64,000 bases of DNA, from positions 1 to 64,000 of the forward strand of contig CAVPRS010000004.1 in assembly GCA_963707895.1 (NCBI GenBank), given 5' to 3'. Within the stretch, counting starts at the first letter, position 1. Each line of letters opens with the position of its first letter. A program made the position numbers and the translations under genes. Below are positions 7,973 to 16,806 of the stretch, piece by piece. The notes beneath the pieces were generated by a model, which searched no databases, had not been told where the DNA came from, and was given only the letters and a program-made list of their open reading frames with translations. This DNA comes from Fodinibacter sp963707895. GTDB taxonomy: Bacteria > Actinomycetota > Actinomycetes > Actinomycetales > Dermatophilaceae.

Positions 7973-7992
7973 CCCAGCCCAGGAGCCCAGCC

Positions 7993-9339
7993 GTGACCAT
8001 GTCCCCGAAGAGGCGCAGCCCTGCGCGCCGCCGGACCCGGGTCGGCGTGTCCCTGCAGCTGGTGGCGATGCTCGCGGCAGGCGTCGCGCTGGTCGCCGCC
8101 CCCTTCGGGGTCGCGACGCAGTCCGCCGGCGCGGCTCCCCTGGGCGCCACTGCCCTGGTGTCGGACTACGCCCCCAGCTCGGCGCACCCGTTCAGCGAGC
8201 CGATCTGGCTCCCCCTGCGCAACTCCACCGGGATCTCCTGCGTCAAGACGAACTGCCTCAACGGGGGCGGGGACTACCACGGTTACTGGGCCATCGACTT
8301 CCTCGGCCAGCGTGGGGACCCGATCTACGCCGCGGGCGCCGGCATCCTGCACATCGGGTCGAACGACCGCACGTGCAGCACGTCCTCGTCGCAGTCCGAC
8401 GGCGTGTGGGTCTGGGTCGAACACGGCGGCGGCCGGGTGACGAAGTACACGCACCTGGACTCCATCGTCGCCACCGAGGGGCAGCTCGTCACCCCGGCCA
8501 CCGTCATCGGCCGGATGGGACACTGGGGCGACGTCGCCCCGTGCACGACGAACTACCTGCACTTCGAGGTGCGAGAGCAAGGCGTCACCGGCCCGCGGGT
8601 CGACCCGAAGTCGCTCCTGGCCTGCACGCAGTCCTCCGGACGCGTATCGCTGCCGGGGGTGTTCGACGGTGCGTCCTCCTTCGACGCCCTGCCCAAGCTC
8701 GCCTACACGACGCCCACCGCGACGTCGTCGTGCATCGGTGACCTCTGGAACCAGACCCCGGCGCGGCCGACCGTGAGCGCATCGCGAGCGCCCTCCTCGG
8801 CGAAGTTGTCCTGGGGCACACCGCCGGCCGGCACGACCTCGGTGCGCGTGGCGACGCAGCTGTGGAGTCCCAGTGTGGGCCGGTGGAACGCCTCGACGTA
8901 CACGACCCTCTCCGGGGCGCCCACTGGCACGACGATCGCCGGCCTCACGAACGGGCGCACGTACCGCATGTTCGTCACCCACAAGAACTCCGCGGGCTAC
9001 AGCGCGTGGTCCTCCCCGCGCACGGTCGTGCCCGCGACCGTGCCCTCCGTGCCGAAGGCCCCCCGCTTCCTCACCTCCCCGACGCGTGACTACGTGCACT
9101 ACGGATGGTGGAAGAGCACCGACAACGGCGCCCCCGTCACCCGCTACACGACCCAGGTGCGCTGCTACAAGCTCGACCGGTACCTGTCGTGGGCCACCCG
9201 CACCACCGATGCATCCACCTACTACTACAACCACCGTGGGCTCACCGGCTACGCCACGTGCCAGGTGCGGGTGCGGGGCGAGAACGCCATGGGTGCCAGC
9301 GCCTGGTCGAGGGTGAGCACGATCAAGAAGGCGCGGTAG
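7993..9339 (+). CDS. Secreted M23-like peptidase-fold protein with two fibronectin type III repeats
   Basis: Predicted exported cell-wall protein of 448 residues. GTG 7993 is chosen because AGGAG stands seven bases upstream; it also gives a compact signal peptide (basic start, hydrophobic VAMLAAGVALVAAPF, cleavage near AGAAP). The mature N-terminus resembles an LytM/M23 metallopeptidase: YHGYWAIDFLG (His96, Asp102), YTHLD, and NYLHFEV (His190). Two features differ from active M23 enzymes: the His-Asp spacing is six rather than four, and the first histidine of HLHFE is tyrosine. It may be inactive or a divergent subfamily. Residues about 250-448 form two FnIII-like domains (TSVRVATQLW, GLTNGRTYRMFVTHKNSAGY). 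Likely a wall-binding or wall-remodelling protein. Confidence 0.78.
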   Translation: MTMSPKRRSPARRRTRVGVSLQLVAMLAAGVALVAAPFGVATQSAGAAPLGATALVSDYAPSSAHPFSEPIWLPLRNSTGISCVKTNCLNGGGDYHGYWAIDFLGQRGDPIYAAGAGILHIGSNDRTCSTSSSQSDGVWVWVEHGGGRVTKYTHLDSIVATEGQLVTPATVIGRMGHWGDVAPCTTNYLHFEVREQGVTGPRVDPKSLLACTQSSGRVSLPGVFDGASSFDALPKLAYTTPTATSSCIGDLWNQTPARPTVSASRAPSSAKLSWGTPPAGTTSVRVATQLWSPSVGRWNASTYTTLSGAPTGTTIAGLTNGRTYRMFVTHKNSAGYSAWSSPRTVVPATVPSVPKAPRFLTSPTRDYVHYGWWKSTDNGAPVTRYTTQVRCYKLDRYLSWATRTTDASTYYYNHRGLTGYATCQVRVRGENAMGASAWSRVSTIKKAR

Positions 9340-9374
9340 TGCCGGCTGGGCATCATGCCGGCCGGCGGCGGGCG

Positions 9375-9465
9375 AGCTTCCGCGCCGTCACTGTGACGAC
9401 CCGGAAGGACTTCCGTGGCGCAGAAGCTTCCGCGCCACGAGCCAGCTTCTGCGCCGTCACGGTGA
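9375..9465. repeat. Composite direct/inverted repeat in the 264-bp gap after the M23-like gene
   Basis: A 22-bp unit beginning AGCTTCCGCGCCGTCAC occurs at 9375-9396 and at 9444-9465 with two mismatches. A third partial copy is at 9425. Between them CGTGGCGC (9414-9421) and GCGCCACG (9432-9439) form a perfect 8-bp stem. Two GGATGCCG octamers follow. The rest of 9340-9603 shows no coding frame. Function unknown; termination or a decayed repeat element are both possible. Confidence 0.5.
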
Positions 9466-9591
9466 TGGCGCCGGAGTTCAGGATGCCGGACGGGCGGAGG
9501 AGGATGCCGCTCGCTCGAGGGCAGAGCGAACCAGCGCCTCCACCCGGCGGGGGCGCTCGAGGTCGGCCGTCCGACCCCGGAGGGCTCTGGG

Positions 9592-9597
9592 TAGGGT
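9592..9597 (+). promoter_or_regulatory. -10 box, leaderless promoter of the GcvT-like flavoprotein gene
   Basis: TAGGGT ends six bases before GTG 9604. Confidence 0.55.
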
Positions 9598-9603
9598 CGC
9601 GGG

Positions 9604-12129
9604 GTGAGCACCGCTGCCCCGGGCGACCCCTCCTCCACCGCCTCGTCGACCTCGACCGCGGCCTCCCATGGGGCCCTCCCACAGCGGGTCCGGGTGGTCG
9701 TCATCGGGGGCGGCGTCATCGGCACCTCGATCGCCTACCACCTGGCCCACCTCGGGGTCAGCGACGTGCTCCTGCTCGAGCGCGACCGGCTCACCTCGGG
9801 CACCACGTGGCACGCAGCAGGGCTGATGACGTGCTTCGGCTCCACCAGCGAGACCAGCACCAGGCTGCGGCTGTACTCCCGTGACCTCTACGCCCGCCTG
9901 GAGGCCGAGACCGGGGTGGCCACCGGGTTCAAGCGAGTCGGCCTGATCGAGGCGGCGGCGGATGCCGACCGCCTCCACGAGTACCGCCGGGTGGCCGCCT
10001 TCCAGCGACAGCTGGGCCTCGAGGTCGACGAGATCGGCCCGCGCGAGATGGCCGAGCTCTTCCCGCTGGCGCGCACCGACGACCTGCTCGCGGGCTTCCA
10101 CGTGCCAGGGGACGGGCGGGTCAACCCGGTCGACGTCACGATGAGCCTGGCCCGCGGCGCCCGGGACCTCGGGGTGCGGGTCGTCGAGGGAGTCTCGGTC
10201 GAGCAGGTGATCACCCGTCCGCGCGGTCTCGTCGAGGAGGTCGTCGGCGTGCGCACGACCCTCGGTGACGTCGAGTGCGAGCTGGTCGTCAACTGCGCCG
10301 GCATGTGGGCCCGCGAGCTCGCCGAGCGCAACGGTGTGGTCGTGCCCAACCAGGCGGCCGAGCACTACTACCTCATCACCGAGCCGATCGACGGGATGAG
10401 CCCCGATGCCCCCGTCTTCGAGGACCCAGCGTCCTACGGCTACTACCGCGAGGAGGGCGGCGGCATGATGGTCGGCCTCTTCGAGCCGGTCGCCGCGGCG
10501 TGGAAGGTCGACGGCATCCCGCGCGACTTCTCGTTCGGCGAGATCACCCCGGACTGGGACCGGATGGGCCCCTTCGTCGAGCGCGCGATCTCGCGGGTGC
10601 CGGTGGTCGAGACGGTCGGCATCCGCACCTTCTTCTGCGGGCCGGAGTCGTTCACCCCCGACCTCGCGCCCGCGGTCGGCGAGGCGCCCGGCATCCACGG
10701 CTACTTCGTCTGCGCCGGGCTGAACTCGGTCGGCATCCTCTCGGCCGGCGGTCTCGGCCGGGTCGTCGCCCAGTGGATGACGGACGGTCGCCCCGACGTC
10801 GACGTCACGGGCTTCGACGTGGCGCGCTTCCGTGACTGGCAGCTCAACCCCAGGCACCGGGCCGAGCGCACCGCCGAGGTCCTCGGCACGGTGTATGCCG
10901 CGCACACGCCGGGCATCGAGCTCGCCTCTGCGCGTGGGGAGTTCCGCTCCCCGGTGCATGAGCGGCTGGTCGCCGAGGGCGCGAGGCTGCGAGACGTCAG
11001 CGGGTGGGAGTCGGCCGCCTGGTACGCCGGTCGGGGACAGACAGCGACCGCGGAGCCGGGCTGGGGGCACCACCCGTGGTTCGAGAGCTGGGCCGCCGAG
11101 CACCGCGCGGTGCGCGAGGCCGTGGGCCTGATGGACATGTCGTTCATGGCCAAGTTCGCCGTGCGCGGACCGGATGCCGGTGACGTGCTCGACCGGCTCA
11201 GCGCCGGTGCGGTCAACGCTGCCGACGGCGTGATCACCTACACCCAGTGGCTCGGCGACGACGGCGGCATCCTCGCCGACCTCACCGTCACCCGGCTCGC
11301 GCCCGACGACTTCCTCGTCGTCGTGTCGGACACCGCCCACGGGCGCGCGCTCGGCCTGCTCCGCCAGGCGGTGGGGGATGCCGCGGTGACCGTCGACGAC
11401 GTCACCACCGACCTCGGGCTGCTCACCGTGCAGGGACCGGCGTCGCGCGACACCCTCGCAGCGGTGGCCCCGGACGTCGACTGGTCGACCGGGGCCTTCC
11501 CGTTCCGGTCGGCTCGGCGGGTCACCCTCGCCGGCGTCGACCTGCTCGCCATCCGGATCACCTACCTCGGCGAGCTCGGCTGGGAGCTCTACGTCCCGGC
11601 CGCGCGCACCGGCCTGGTCTGGGACGCGGTGCTCGCGGCGGGGGAGGGCCACGGCATCCGGCCCGCGGGGCTTCGAGCACTGTCGAGCCTGCGGATGGAG
11701 AAGGGCTACCGCGACTACGGCCACGACATCGACAACACCGACGACGTCTACGCGGTCGGGCTGGGGTTCGCCGTGGCTCTGGACAAGCCGGGTGGCTTCC
11801 GGGGACGGGAGGCGACGCTCGCGGCCAAGGAGCGGGGGACCCCCCACCACCGGCTGGTGCAGGTGCTGCTCGAGGACCCCGAGCCGCTGCTCGTGCACGC
11901 CGAGCCGGTGCTGCGTGACGGTGTGGTCGTCGGCTACGTGCGGGCCGCGTCGTACGGCTGGACGCTCGGTGGCGCCGTCGGGCTGGCCTTCGTGGGAGGC
12001 GACGAGCCGGTCACCCCGGCGTGGCTCGCCGAGGGTTCGTGGGAGGTCGACGTCGCGGGCTCGCGCCACCGGGCGAGGGTCTCGCTGCGCCCGATGTACG
12101 ACCCGACGAGCGCGCGCGTGACGGCCTGA
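9604..12129 (+). CDS. FAD-dependent oxidoreductase fused to GcvT domain (dimethylglycine/sarcosine dehydrogenase-like)
   Basis: An 841-residue enzyme of the family that oxidatively demethylates N-methylated glycines and passes the one-carbon unit to folate. Residues about 28-400 form a DAO-type FAD domain with VIGGGVIGTSIAYHLA. SGTTWHAAGL contains the histidine that binds FAD covalently in dimethylglycine dehydrogenase. A linker domain follows, and from about 470 to the end come the GcvT aminomethyltransferase folds (LMDMSFMAKFAVRGPDA, YLGELGWELYVP, RMEKGYRDYG). The first 25 residues are Ser/Thr/Ala-rich and non-conserved, but GTG 9604 has a correctly placed promoter box. The exact substrate (dimethylglycine, sarcosine or another) cannot be set from sequence. 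It stands alone between intergenic repeats. Confidence 0.85.
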   Translation: MSTAAPGDPSSTASSTSTAASHGALPQRVRVVVIGGGVIGTSIAYHLAHLGVSDVLLLERDRLTSGTTWHAAGLMTCFGSTSETSTRLRLYSRDLYARLEAETGVATGFKRVGLIEAAADADRLHEYRRVAAFQRQLGLEVDEIGPREMAELFPLARTDDLLAGFHVPGDGRVNPVDVTMSLARGARDLGVRVVEGVSVEQVITRPRGLVEEVVGVRTTLGDVECELVVNCAGMWARELAERNGVVVPNQAAEHYYLITEPIDGMSPDAPVFEDPASYGYYREEGGGMMVGLFEPVAAAWKVDGIPRDFSFGEITPDWDRMGPFVERAISRVPVVETVGIRTFFCGPESFTPDLAPAVGEAPGIHGYFVCAGLNSVGILSAGGLGRVVAQWMTDGRPDVDVTGFDVARFRDWQLNPRHRAERTAEVLGTVYAAHTPGIELASARGEFRSPVHERLVAEGARLRDVSGWESAAWYAGRGQTATAEPGWGHHPWFESWAAEHRAVREAVGLMDMSFMAKFAVRGPDAGDVLDRLSAGAVNAADGVITYTQWLGDDGGILADLTVTRLAPDDFLVVVSDTAHGRALGLLRQAVGDAAVTVDDVTTDLGLLTVQGPASRDTLAAVAPDVDWSTGAFPFRSARRVTLAGVDLLAIRITYLGELGWELYVPAARTGLVWDAVLAAGEGHGIRPAGLRALSSLRMEKGYRDYGHDIDNTDDVYAVGLGFAVALDKPGGFRGREATLAAKERGTPHHRLVQVLLEDPEPLLVHAEPVLRDGVVVGYVRAASYGWTLGGAVGLAFVGGDEPVTPAWLAEGSWEVDVAGSRHRARVSLRPMYDPTSARVTA

Positions 12130-12192
12130 CCGGACCCGACGGCACGCACTGCCCTGGCCCGGGCGGGCGCGCTGGTCTGGGACGATGACGTC

Positions 12193-12471
12193 ATGCCCCG
12201 CGCCAACCGCCGCCGACGTGACCTGGAGTCACGGCCGATGGCGGGCTCGGGCGAGGTCGCCACGGAGTCGTACGCCGGGAAGTCGTGGCACGTGCGCCGG
12301 CTCACCGGTGCCTCGTCGTCGCGCGAGTACCGGTGCCCCGGGTGCCACCAGGGGATCGTGGTCGGCACGGCGCACGTCGTCGCGTGGCCGGCGCAGGGGG
12401 TGGGTGGCATCGACGAGCGCCGGCACTGGCACACCCGGTGCTGGTCCGCCCGGCACGCCGCTCGCCCCTGA
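12193..12471 (+). CDS. Small zinc-site protein, conserved in actinobacteria
   Basis: A basic protein of 92 residues with a CPGCHQGI knuckle (about 48-55) and a second cluster WHTRCW (about 79-84). This gives a plausible Cys2-His-Cys zinc site. Proteins of this shape are common in actinobacteria and often carry the unsupported label ATP/GTP-binding protein; I see no P-loop. GACGAT is six bases before the ATG, so the message may be leaderless. It is convergent with the AI-2E-type permease gene and separated from it by a large hairpin. The function is unknown. Confidence 0.7.
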   Translation: MPRANRRRRDLESRPMAGSGEVATESYAGKSWHVRRLTGASSSREYRCPGCHQGIVVGTAHVVAWPAQGVGGIDERRHWHTRCWSARHAARP

Positions 12472-12479
12472 CGCTGCCC

Positions 12480-12539
12480 CACGCAGCACTTCGGGTCGCA
12501 CGCAGCAATATCTGCGTGGCACCCGAGCTTCTGCGTGAC
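12480..12539. terminator. Large imperfect hairpin between convergent genes
   Basis: CACGCAG occurs twice in the left half (from 12480 and 12499) and its complement CTGCGTG twice in the right half. TCGGGT pairs with ACCCGA between them. The two halves fold into an imperfect stem of about 28 bp lying exactly between the stops of two convergent genes. A bidirectional terminator role is inferred. Confidence 0.55.
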
Positions 12540-12556
12540 GGCCGGGCCGGCCGCCC

Positions 12557-13927
12557 TCAGGCCCGGCGCTGCCGCGGGACGAGGACCTCCTCGTAGAGCA
12601 GCAACAGTCCTGCTGCCACCGGGATGGCGAGCAGCGCGCCGAGCACACCGAGCAGCGCCGCACCGGCCAGCGCCGCGACGATCGTCACCGGGCCGGGCAC
12701 CGACACCGTGTGCTGCATGACCCGTGGTGCGACGACGTAGTTCTCGAGCTGCTGGTAGACGAGGTAGTAGACGAGCGCGATGAGCGCCTTCTTGGGCTCG
12801 TCGAAGAACGCGACGATGCAGACGACCGCCGCGCCGAGGGTGGCGCCGATCATCGGGATCAGCCCGAGCAACCCCACGGTGACCGCGAGCACCGCGGCGT
12901 AGGGGATGCCGACGATCCGCATCATCACCCAGGAGAGCACCGCGTTGAGCGTGGCGATGACGACCTGGCCGATCGCGTAGGACCCCGTGCGCCGCATGAT
13001 CTCCTCGGAGAGCGACTCGACCCGGATGCGACGCGTGGCCGGCACCAGGGCGTAGGCGGCGTGCTTCACGCGGGGGAGCGAGGAGAGGAAGTACAGGGTC
13101 AGCACGAGCACGGTGAAGACCTGGAACACGCCGTTGAGCACGGCGCGGCCCGCTCCGAGGATGCCGCCGAGCACCCCCTCGAGGAACTTCTGGTCGGTCA
13201 TCCGGGACTCGAGCTCGGCCTGGATCTTGTCGATGACGTCGTAGCTCTTGTCGATCTCGCGCACCCAGGGGCTGCCGAGGACGTTCTCGACGTAGCTGGG
13301 CGCCTGCTGGGCCAGCTCGGTGCCCTGAACGACCACGGGCGGGATGACGAGCGCGGCGATCAGCCCGAAGGCCACGAGCAGCCCGGCGAAGACGAAGCCA
13401 ACGGCTGCCGACCGCCGCAGCCCGCGGGCGACGAGGGCGTCGACGAGCGGGTTGAGGGCGAGGGCCAGGAACATCGACACGATGAGCAGGGTCAGCGTGG
13501 TGGTGATGCGGCCGACGAGGTTCCACAGGCCGATCGCGAGCAGCGCTCCGATGGCGCCCAGGAACCCGATGTAGAACGGCGAGTGCCGGTTCAGGGGCCG
13601 CCCCGCGATGCCGTAGGTCGAGGGCAGTGCACCGGATGCCGGCGCGCCCGCCGCGCCCGCCACGCCTGCCGCGGCGTCGGGTGCGGGGTGCGCCGCGGTT
13701 GGCTCGGCAGCCGGGCCACCCTCGGCAGGGCCGTCGGCGCCGGCAGCCGGTCGCTCACCGGTGGCAGCGGCATCCGGGCTGGTTCGAGTCCGGACACCGG
13801 CGGCGGCGACGCCGTCCATCTCCTGCCCCTGGGCCGCGATCCGGTTGCTCTCCTCGAGCGCGGCGAGCTGCCGGCGCCGGAAGTCACCCCACCGCGTCAC
13901 CGGGCTCCACAGCCTGGACACCTGCAC
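12557..13927 (-). CDS. AI-2E family permease
   Basis: Polytopic membrane protein of the AI-2E/TqsA (UPF0118) family, 456 residues from the chosen start. After a long disordered Ala/Pro-rich N-terminus (to about residue 120) come roughly eight membrane segments. The family core has LALNPLVDALVARGLRRSAA, a periplasmic-like domain, and GLIPMIGATLGAAVV with VYYLVYQQLENYVVAPRVM. GTG 13927 is favoured: GGAGG lies six bases upstream and TAGGGT (13946-13951) would start transcription just before that site. The longer frame to 13945 would begin inside the promoter. Members export diverse small solutes or act as Na+/H+ antiporters, so transport of autoinducer-2 should not be assumed. Confidence 0.85.
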   Translation of the reverse strand: MQVSRLWSPVTRWGDFRRRQLAALEESNRIAAQGQEMDGVAAAGVRTRTSPDAAATGERPAAGADGPAEGGPAAEPTAAHPAPDAAAGVAGAAGAPASGALPSTYGIAGRPLNRHSPFYIGFLGAIGALLAIGLWNLVGRITTTLTLLIVSMFLALALNPLVDALVARGLRRSAAVGFVFAGLLVAFGLIAALVIPPVVVQGTELAQQAPSYVENVLGSPWVREIDKSYDVIDKIQAELESRMTDQKFLEGVLGGILGAGRAVLNGVFQVFTVLVLTLYFLSSLPRVKHAAYALVPATRRIRVESLSEEIMRRTGSYAIGQVVIATLNAVLSWVMMRIVGIPYAAVLAVTVGLLGLIPMIGATLGAAVVCIVAFFDEPKKALIALVYYLVYQQLENYVVAPRVMQHTVSVPGPVTIVAALAGAALLGVLGALLAIPVAAGLLLLYEEVLVPRQRRA

Positions 13928-13983
13928 GTCCCACCTCCGGGCCACACCCTAGTGGCGGGTGGGGCGCCGCCCGGGTGGATCGC

Positions 13984-15324
13984 TCAGGCGTCGCGGAAGC
14001 GGTTGATCGCGCCCTCGAACCTCGCGCGCTTGTCGGCGTCGGTGACCCCGAGGCCGGGCTCGGGGGAGAGGGTGAGCACGCCGACCTTGCCCTGGTGGGC
14101 GTTGCGGTGCACGTCCAGGGCCGCCTGGCCGACGTCATCCAGCGCGTAGGTCTTCGACAGCGTCGGGTGGATCAGGCCGCGCTCGACGAGTGCGTTGGCC
14201 TCCCAGGCCTCGCGGTAGTTGGCGAAGTGCGAGCTGACGATGCGCTTGAGGTTCATCCACAGGTAGCGGTTGTCGTACTCGTGCAGGTAGCCCGAGGTCG
14301 ACGCGCAGGTGACGATGGTGCCGCCCTTGCGGGCCACGTAGACGCTCGCGCCGAAGGTCTCGCGCCCCGGGTGCTCGAACACGATGTCGACGTCGTGGCC
14401 CCCGGTGAGCTCGCGGATCCGCTTGCCCAGCCGCTGCCACTCCTTGGGGTCCTGCTCGGTGCCCTCGTCGTTCCAGAACCGGTAGCCCTCGGCGGAGCGG
14501 TCGATGATCAGCTCGGCACCCATCGCCCGGCAGATCGCCGCCTTCTCGGGCGAGGAGACCACGCAGACGGGGGTCGCGCCGCCGGCCAGCGCCATCTGGG
14601 TGGCGTAGGAGCCGAGCCCGCCCGAGGCCCCCCAGATGAGCACCCGGTCGCCGAGCTTCATGTGCGCACCGTGGTGCGAGATGAGCTGGCGGTAGGCCGT
14701 GCTGTTCACCAGTCCGGGGGATGCCGCCTCCTCCCAGGTGAGGTGCGCCGGCTTGGGCATCAGCTGGTTGGCCTTGACGATCGCCAGCTCGGCGAGGCCG
14801 CCGAAGTTGGTCTCGAAGCCCCAGATCCGCTGCTGCGGGTCCATCATCGTGTCGTCGTGGCCCTCGGCGTCCTCGAGCTCCACGCTGAGGCAGTGCGCGA
14901 CCACCTCGGTGCCGGCCTTCCACTTGGTGACGCCGGGACCGGTGCGCAGGACGACGCCGGACAGGTCGGAACCGACCACGTGGTAGGGGAGGTCGTGGCG
15001 CTGCGCGAACTCCGAGGTGCGGGCGTAGCGCTCGAGGAAGCCGAAGGTGGGCACCGGCTCGAAGATCGAGGTCCACACGGTGTTGTAGTTGATCGCGCTG
15101 GCCATGACCGCGACGAGGGCCTCGCCCGGGGCGAGCTCGGGGGTCGGAACCTGCTCGACGTGCAGCGAGCGGCGCGGGTCCTTGTCGCGGGTCTGCATCC
15201 CGGAGAACATCTCGACCTCGTCCTTGTGCACGGTCGCGGCCCGGTAGGTGTCCGGGACCGCGATCCCGGCATACGTCTCGATGCTGCGGTCCCCGGAGAG
15301 GATGGCCTCGCGGATCTGGTCCAT
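13984..15324 (-). CDS. ccr: Crotonyl-CoA carboxylase/reductase
   Basis: Reductively carboxylates crotonyl-CoA with NADPH and CO2 to ethylmalonyl-CoA, the committing step of the ethylmalonyl-CoA pathway and a source of polyketide extender units. The 446-residue MDR-family protein has the nucleotide loop GASGGLGSY at about 233. It keeps the CO2-binding residues known from the Kitasatospora enzyme: Asn81 (INYNTVW), Phe170 and Glu171 (WGFETN), and His366 (SSHFANY). Their presence distinguishes Ccr from plain enoyl reductases. ATG 15324 follows AAGGAG by eight to ten bases. It lies on the opposite strand from ecm and is not in a classical ccr-ecm operon. Confidence 0.95.
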   Translation of the reverse strand: MDQIREAILSGDRSIETYAGIAVPDTYRAATVHKDEVEMFSGMQTRDKDPRRSLHVEQVPTPELAPGEALVAVMASAINYNTVWTSIFEPVPTFGFLERYARTSEFAQRHDLPYHVVGSDLSGVVLRTGPGVTKWKAGTEVVAHCLSVELEDAEGHDDTMMDPQQRIWGFETNFGGLAELAIVKANQLMPKPAHLTWEEAASPGLVNSTAYRQLISHHGAHMKLGDRVLIWGASGGLGSYATQMALAGGATPVCVVSSPEKAAICRAMGAELIIDRSAEGYRFWNDEGTEQDPKEWQRLGKRIRELTGGHDVDIVFEHPGRETFGASVYVARKGGTIVTCASTSGYLHEYDNRYLWMNLKRIVSSHFANYREAWEANALVERGLIHPTLSKTYALDDVGQAALDVHRNAHQGKVGVLTLSPEPGLGVTDADKRARFEGAINRFRDA

Positions 15325-15483
15325 GCGGTCGTGCTCCTTCGGCAGCGGAAGCGTTCTCGAGCGGCGGTGGCGACACCTGCCCGGGAACCTAGTGCTCCCG
15401 CCGCCCGGAGGCGACGCCCTATGACGGCCCTCACGGCGTGATCCGGCTCACGGGAGCCGACGACGGCACGCAGGCGCGCGGCA

Positions 15484-15489
15484 TACAGT
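15484..15489 (+). promoter_or_regulatory. -10 box, leaderless promoter of the GH15-like gene
   Basis: TACAGT ends six bases before GTG 15496. Confidence 0.5.
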
Positions 15490-15495
15490 TCCGTC

Positions 15496-16806
15496 GTGTC
15501 CCTCACCCGTGTCCCGCGCCGCCGGCTGGTGCTCGGCGCGGCCGGTGCGGCCACCTACGGGGCGCTCGCGTGGTGGAGCCTGGAGTACCGCATCCGGCGG
15601 GCCGAGGTGCCGCTCTACAGCGAGACGGTGGCGTTCTCCGCGCCCGGGGCACGCGAGCTGGTCGCCACCGGTCACACCGATGCCGTGGTGCCCGGCACCC
15701 GGGTGCTCGCGGGGCGGCCGCTGAGCACGATGCTCGTCGAGGACGAGCAGGCGTGGCTCGAGGGGTGCGCGCCCTGGGTGCGCACCGCCCTCGACGACGG
15801 TGACGACGTGCTGCGCTCGGCCCTGCTCGACCTGCGCGCCCTCTCGGTGGGCCTGCCCGCCTGCGTGGCGGGCTGGAGCGAGCGCTGGCGCTACGCGTGG
15901 CCTCGTGACGTGTCGTTCGTGGCCACCGCCCTGGCCCGCACCGGGCACCCCGACCGCGCTGCCGAGCAGCTCACCTTCCTGCAGGAGGTGCAGCGCCACG
16001 ACGGGTGGTTCGAGGCGCGCTACGACCTGCGTACCCGTCGGACGCCCGACGAACGGGTCGCCCAGCTCGACGGCTCGGCCTGGGTGGTGTGGGGCGCTCA
16101 CCAGCTCGCCGTCTCGGCACCCGACCGGGCGGGCGAGCTGCTCACCCCGCTGCGCCTGATGCTGGTGCGCAGCGCCGAGCGGCTGATCGCCTCCCTCGAC
16201 GCGAAGACCCTGCTGCCGATGGCCTCGTCGGACTACTGGGAGCTGGTCGAGCGCTCGGTCACCCTGGGCACGGCAGCGTCCGTGCTGGCCGGCCTGCGCA
16301 GCGCGACCGAGGTGCTGCCGCTCGTGGGCGAGTACGCGTTGGCCGCGCGGACCGCTGCCGCCGCGTCGTCGCTGGCCACCCAGGTGCACGGGCAGTTCGG
16401 TGCCCTGGGCTACCCGCGCATGCTCGACGACTCCGCTGCCGACGCCGCGGTCACGTTCCTCGCCGCACCGATCGGCGGCTCGGGGGTGGACGACGGCGTG
16501 CTCACCGCGATGGGACGCGCGCAGGTGGCGATGGCCCGACCGGGCGGCGGCGTGGCCCCCGGGGTCGGGTGGAAGGACGACGGCATCAGCTGGACACCCG
16601 AGACGGCGCTGTTCGCCGCGGCCTGGGCCGCGAGCGGCCAGCGGGACCGCGCCGAGGCCCTGCTCACCTGGCTGGGCGACCACCGCACCGACGCCGGGTC
16701 CTTCCCCGAGAAGGTGCTCTACGACGGGCGCCCAGCGGCCGTTGCCCCGCTCGCGTGGACCGCGGCTCTCGTGGTCATCGCGCGGCACGAGCTGGTGCAC
16801 GGGTGA
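15496..16806 (+). CDS. GH15-like (glucoamylase-fold) membrane-anchored protein
   Basis: A 436-residue protein with an Arg-rich start (RRRLVLGAAGAATYGALAWW) that looks like a twin-arginine-type signal or anchor. An (alpha/alpha)6-barrel follows. WRYAWPRDVSFVATAL resembles the WPRDASF motif of glycoside hydrolase family 15. DYWELVE and GSFPEKV occupy the places of the two catalytic glutamates. No starch-binding domain is seen. It overlaps the next gene by GTGA, so the two are co-translated. The partner is an alkaline-phosphatase-like membrane protein, suggesting action on a surface glycan outside the membrane. The substrate is unknown. Confidence 0.72.
   Translation: MSLTRVPRRRLVLGAAGAATYGALAWWSLEYRIRRAEVPLYSETVAFSAPGARELVATGHTDAVVPGTRVLAGRPLSTMLVEDEQAWLEGCAPWVRTALDDGDDVLRSALLDLRALSVGLPACVAGWSERWRYAWPRDVSFVATALARTGHPDRAAEQLTFLQEVQRHDGWFEARYDLRTRRTPDERVAQLDGSAWVVWGAHQLAVSAPDRAGELLTPLRLMLVRSAERLIASLDAKTLLPMASSDYWELVERSVTLGTAASVLAGLRSATEVLPLVGEYALAARTAAAASSLATQVHGQFGALGYPRMLDDSAADAAVTFLAAPIGGSGVDDGVLTAMGRAQVAMARPGGGVAPGVGWKDDGISWTPETALFAAAWAASGQRDRAEALLTWLGDHRTDAGSFPEKVLYDGRPAAVAPLAWTAALVVIARHELVHG

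Noticed and set aside
7824..7992. ydaO-type (cyclic di-AMP) riboswitch ahead of the M23-like gene
   Set aside because: Such riboswitches often precede wall hydrolases in actinobacteria, but I could not match the conserved core; only a simple hairpin is visible.
9478..12069. 863-codon minus-strand frame opposite the GcvT-like flavoprotein
   Set aside because: Composition is dominated by Arg, Gly, Asp and Val with no domain; the plus strand has clear FAD and GcvT motifs.
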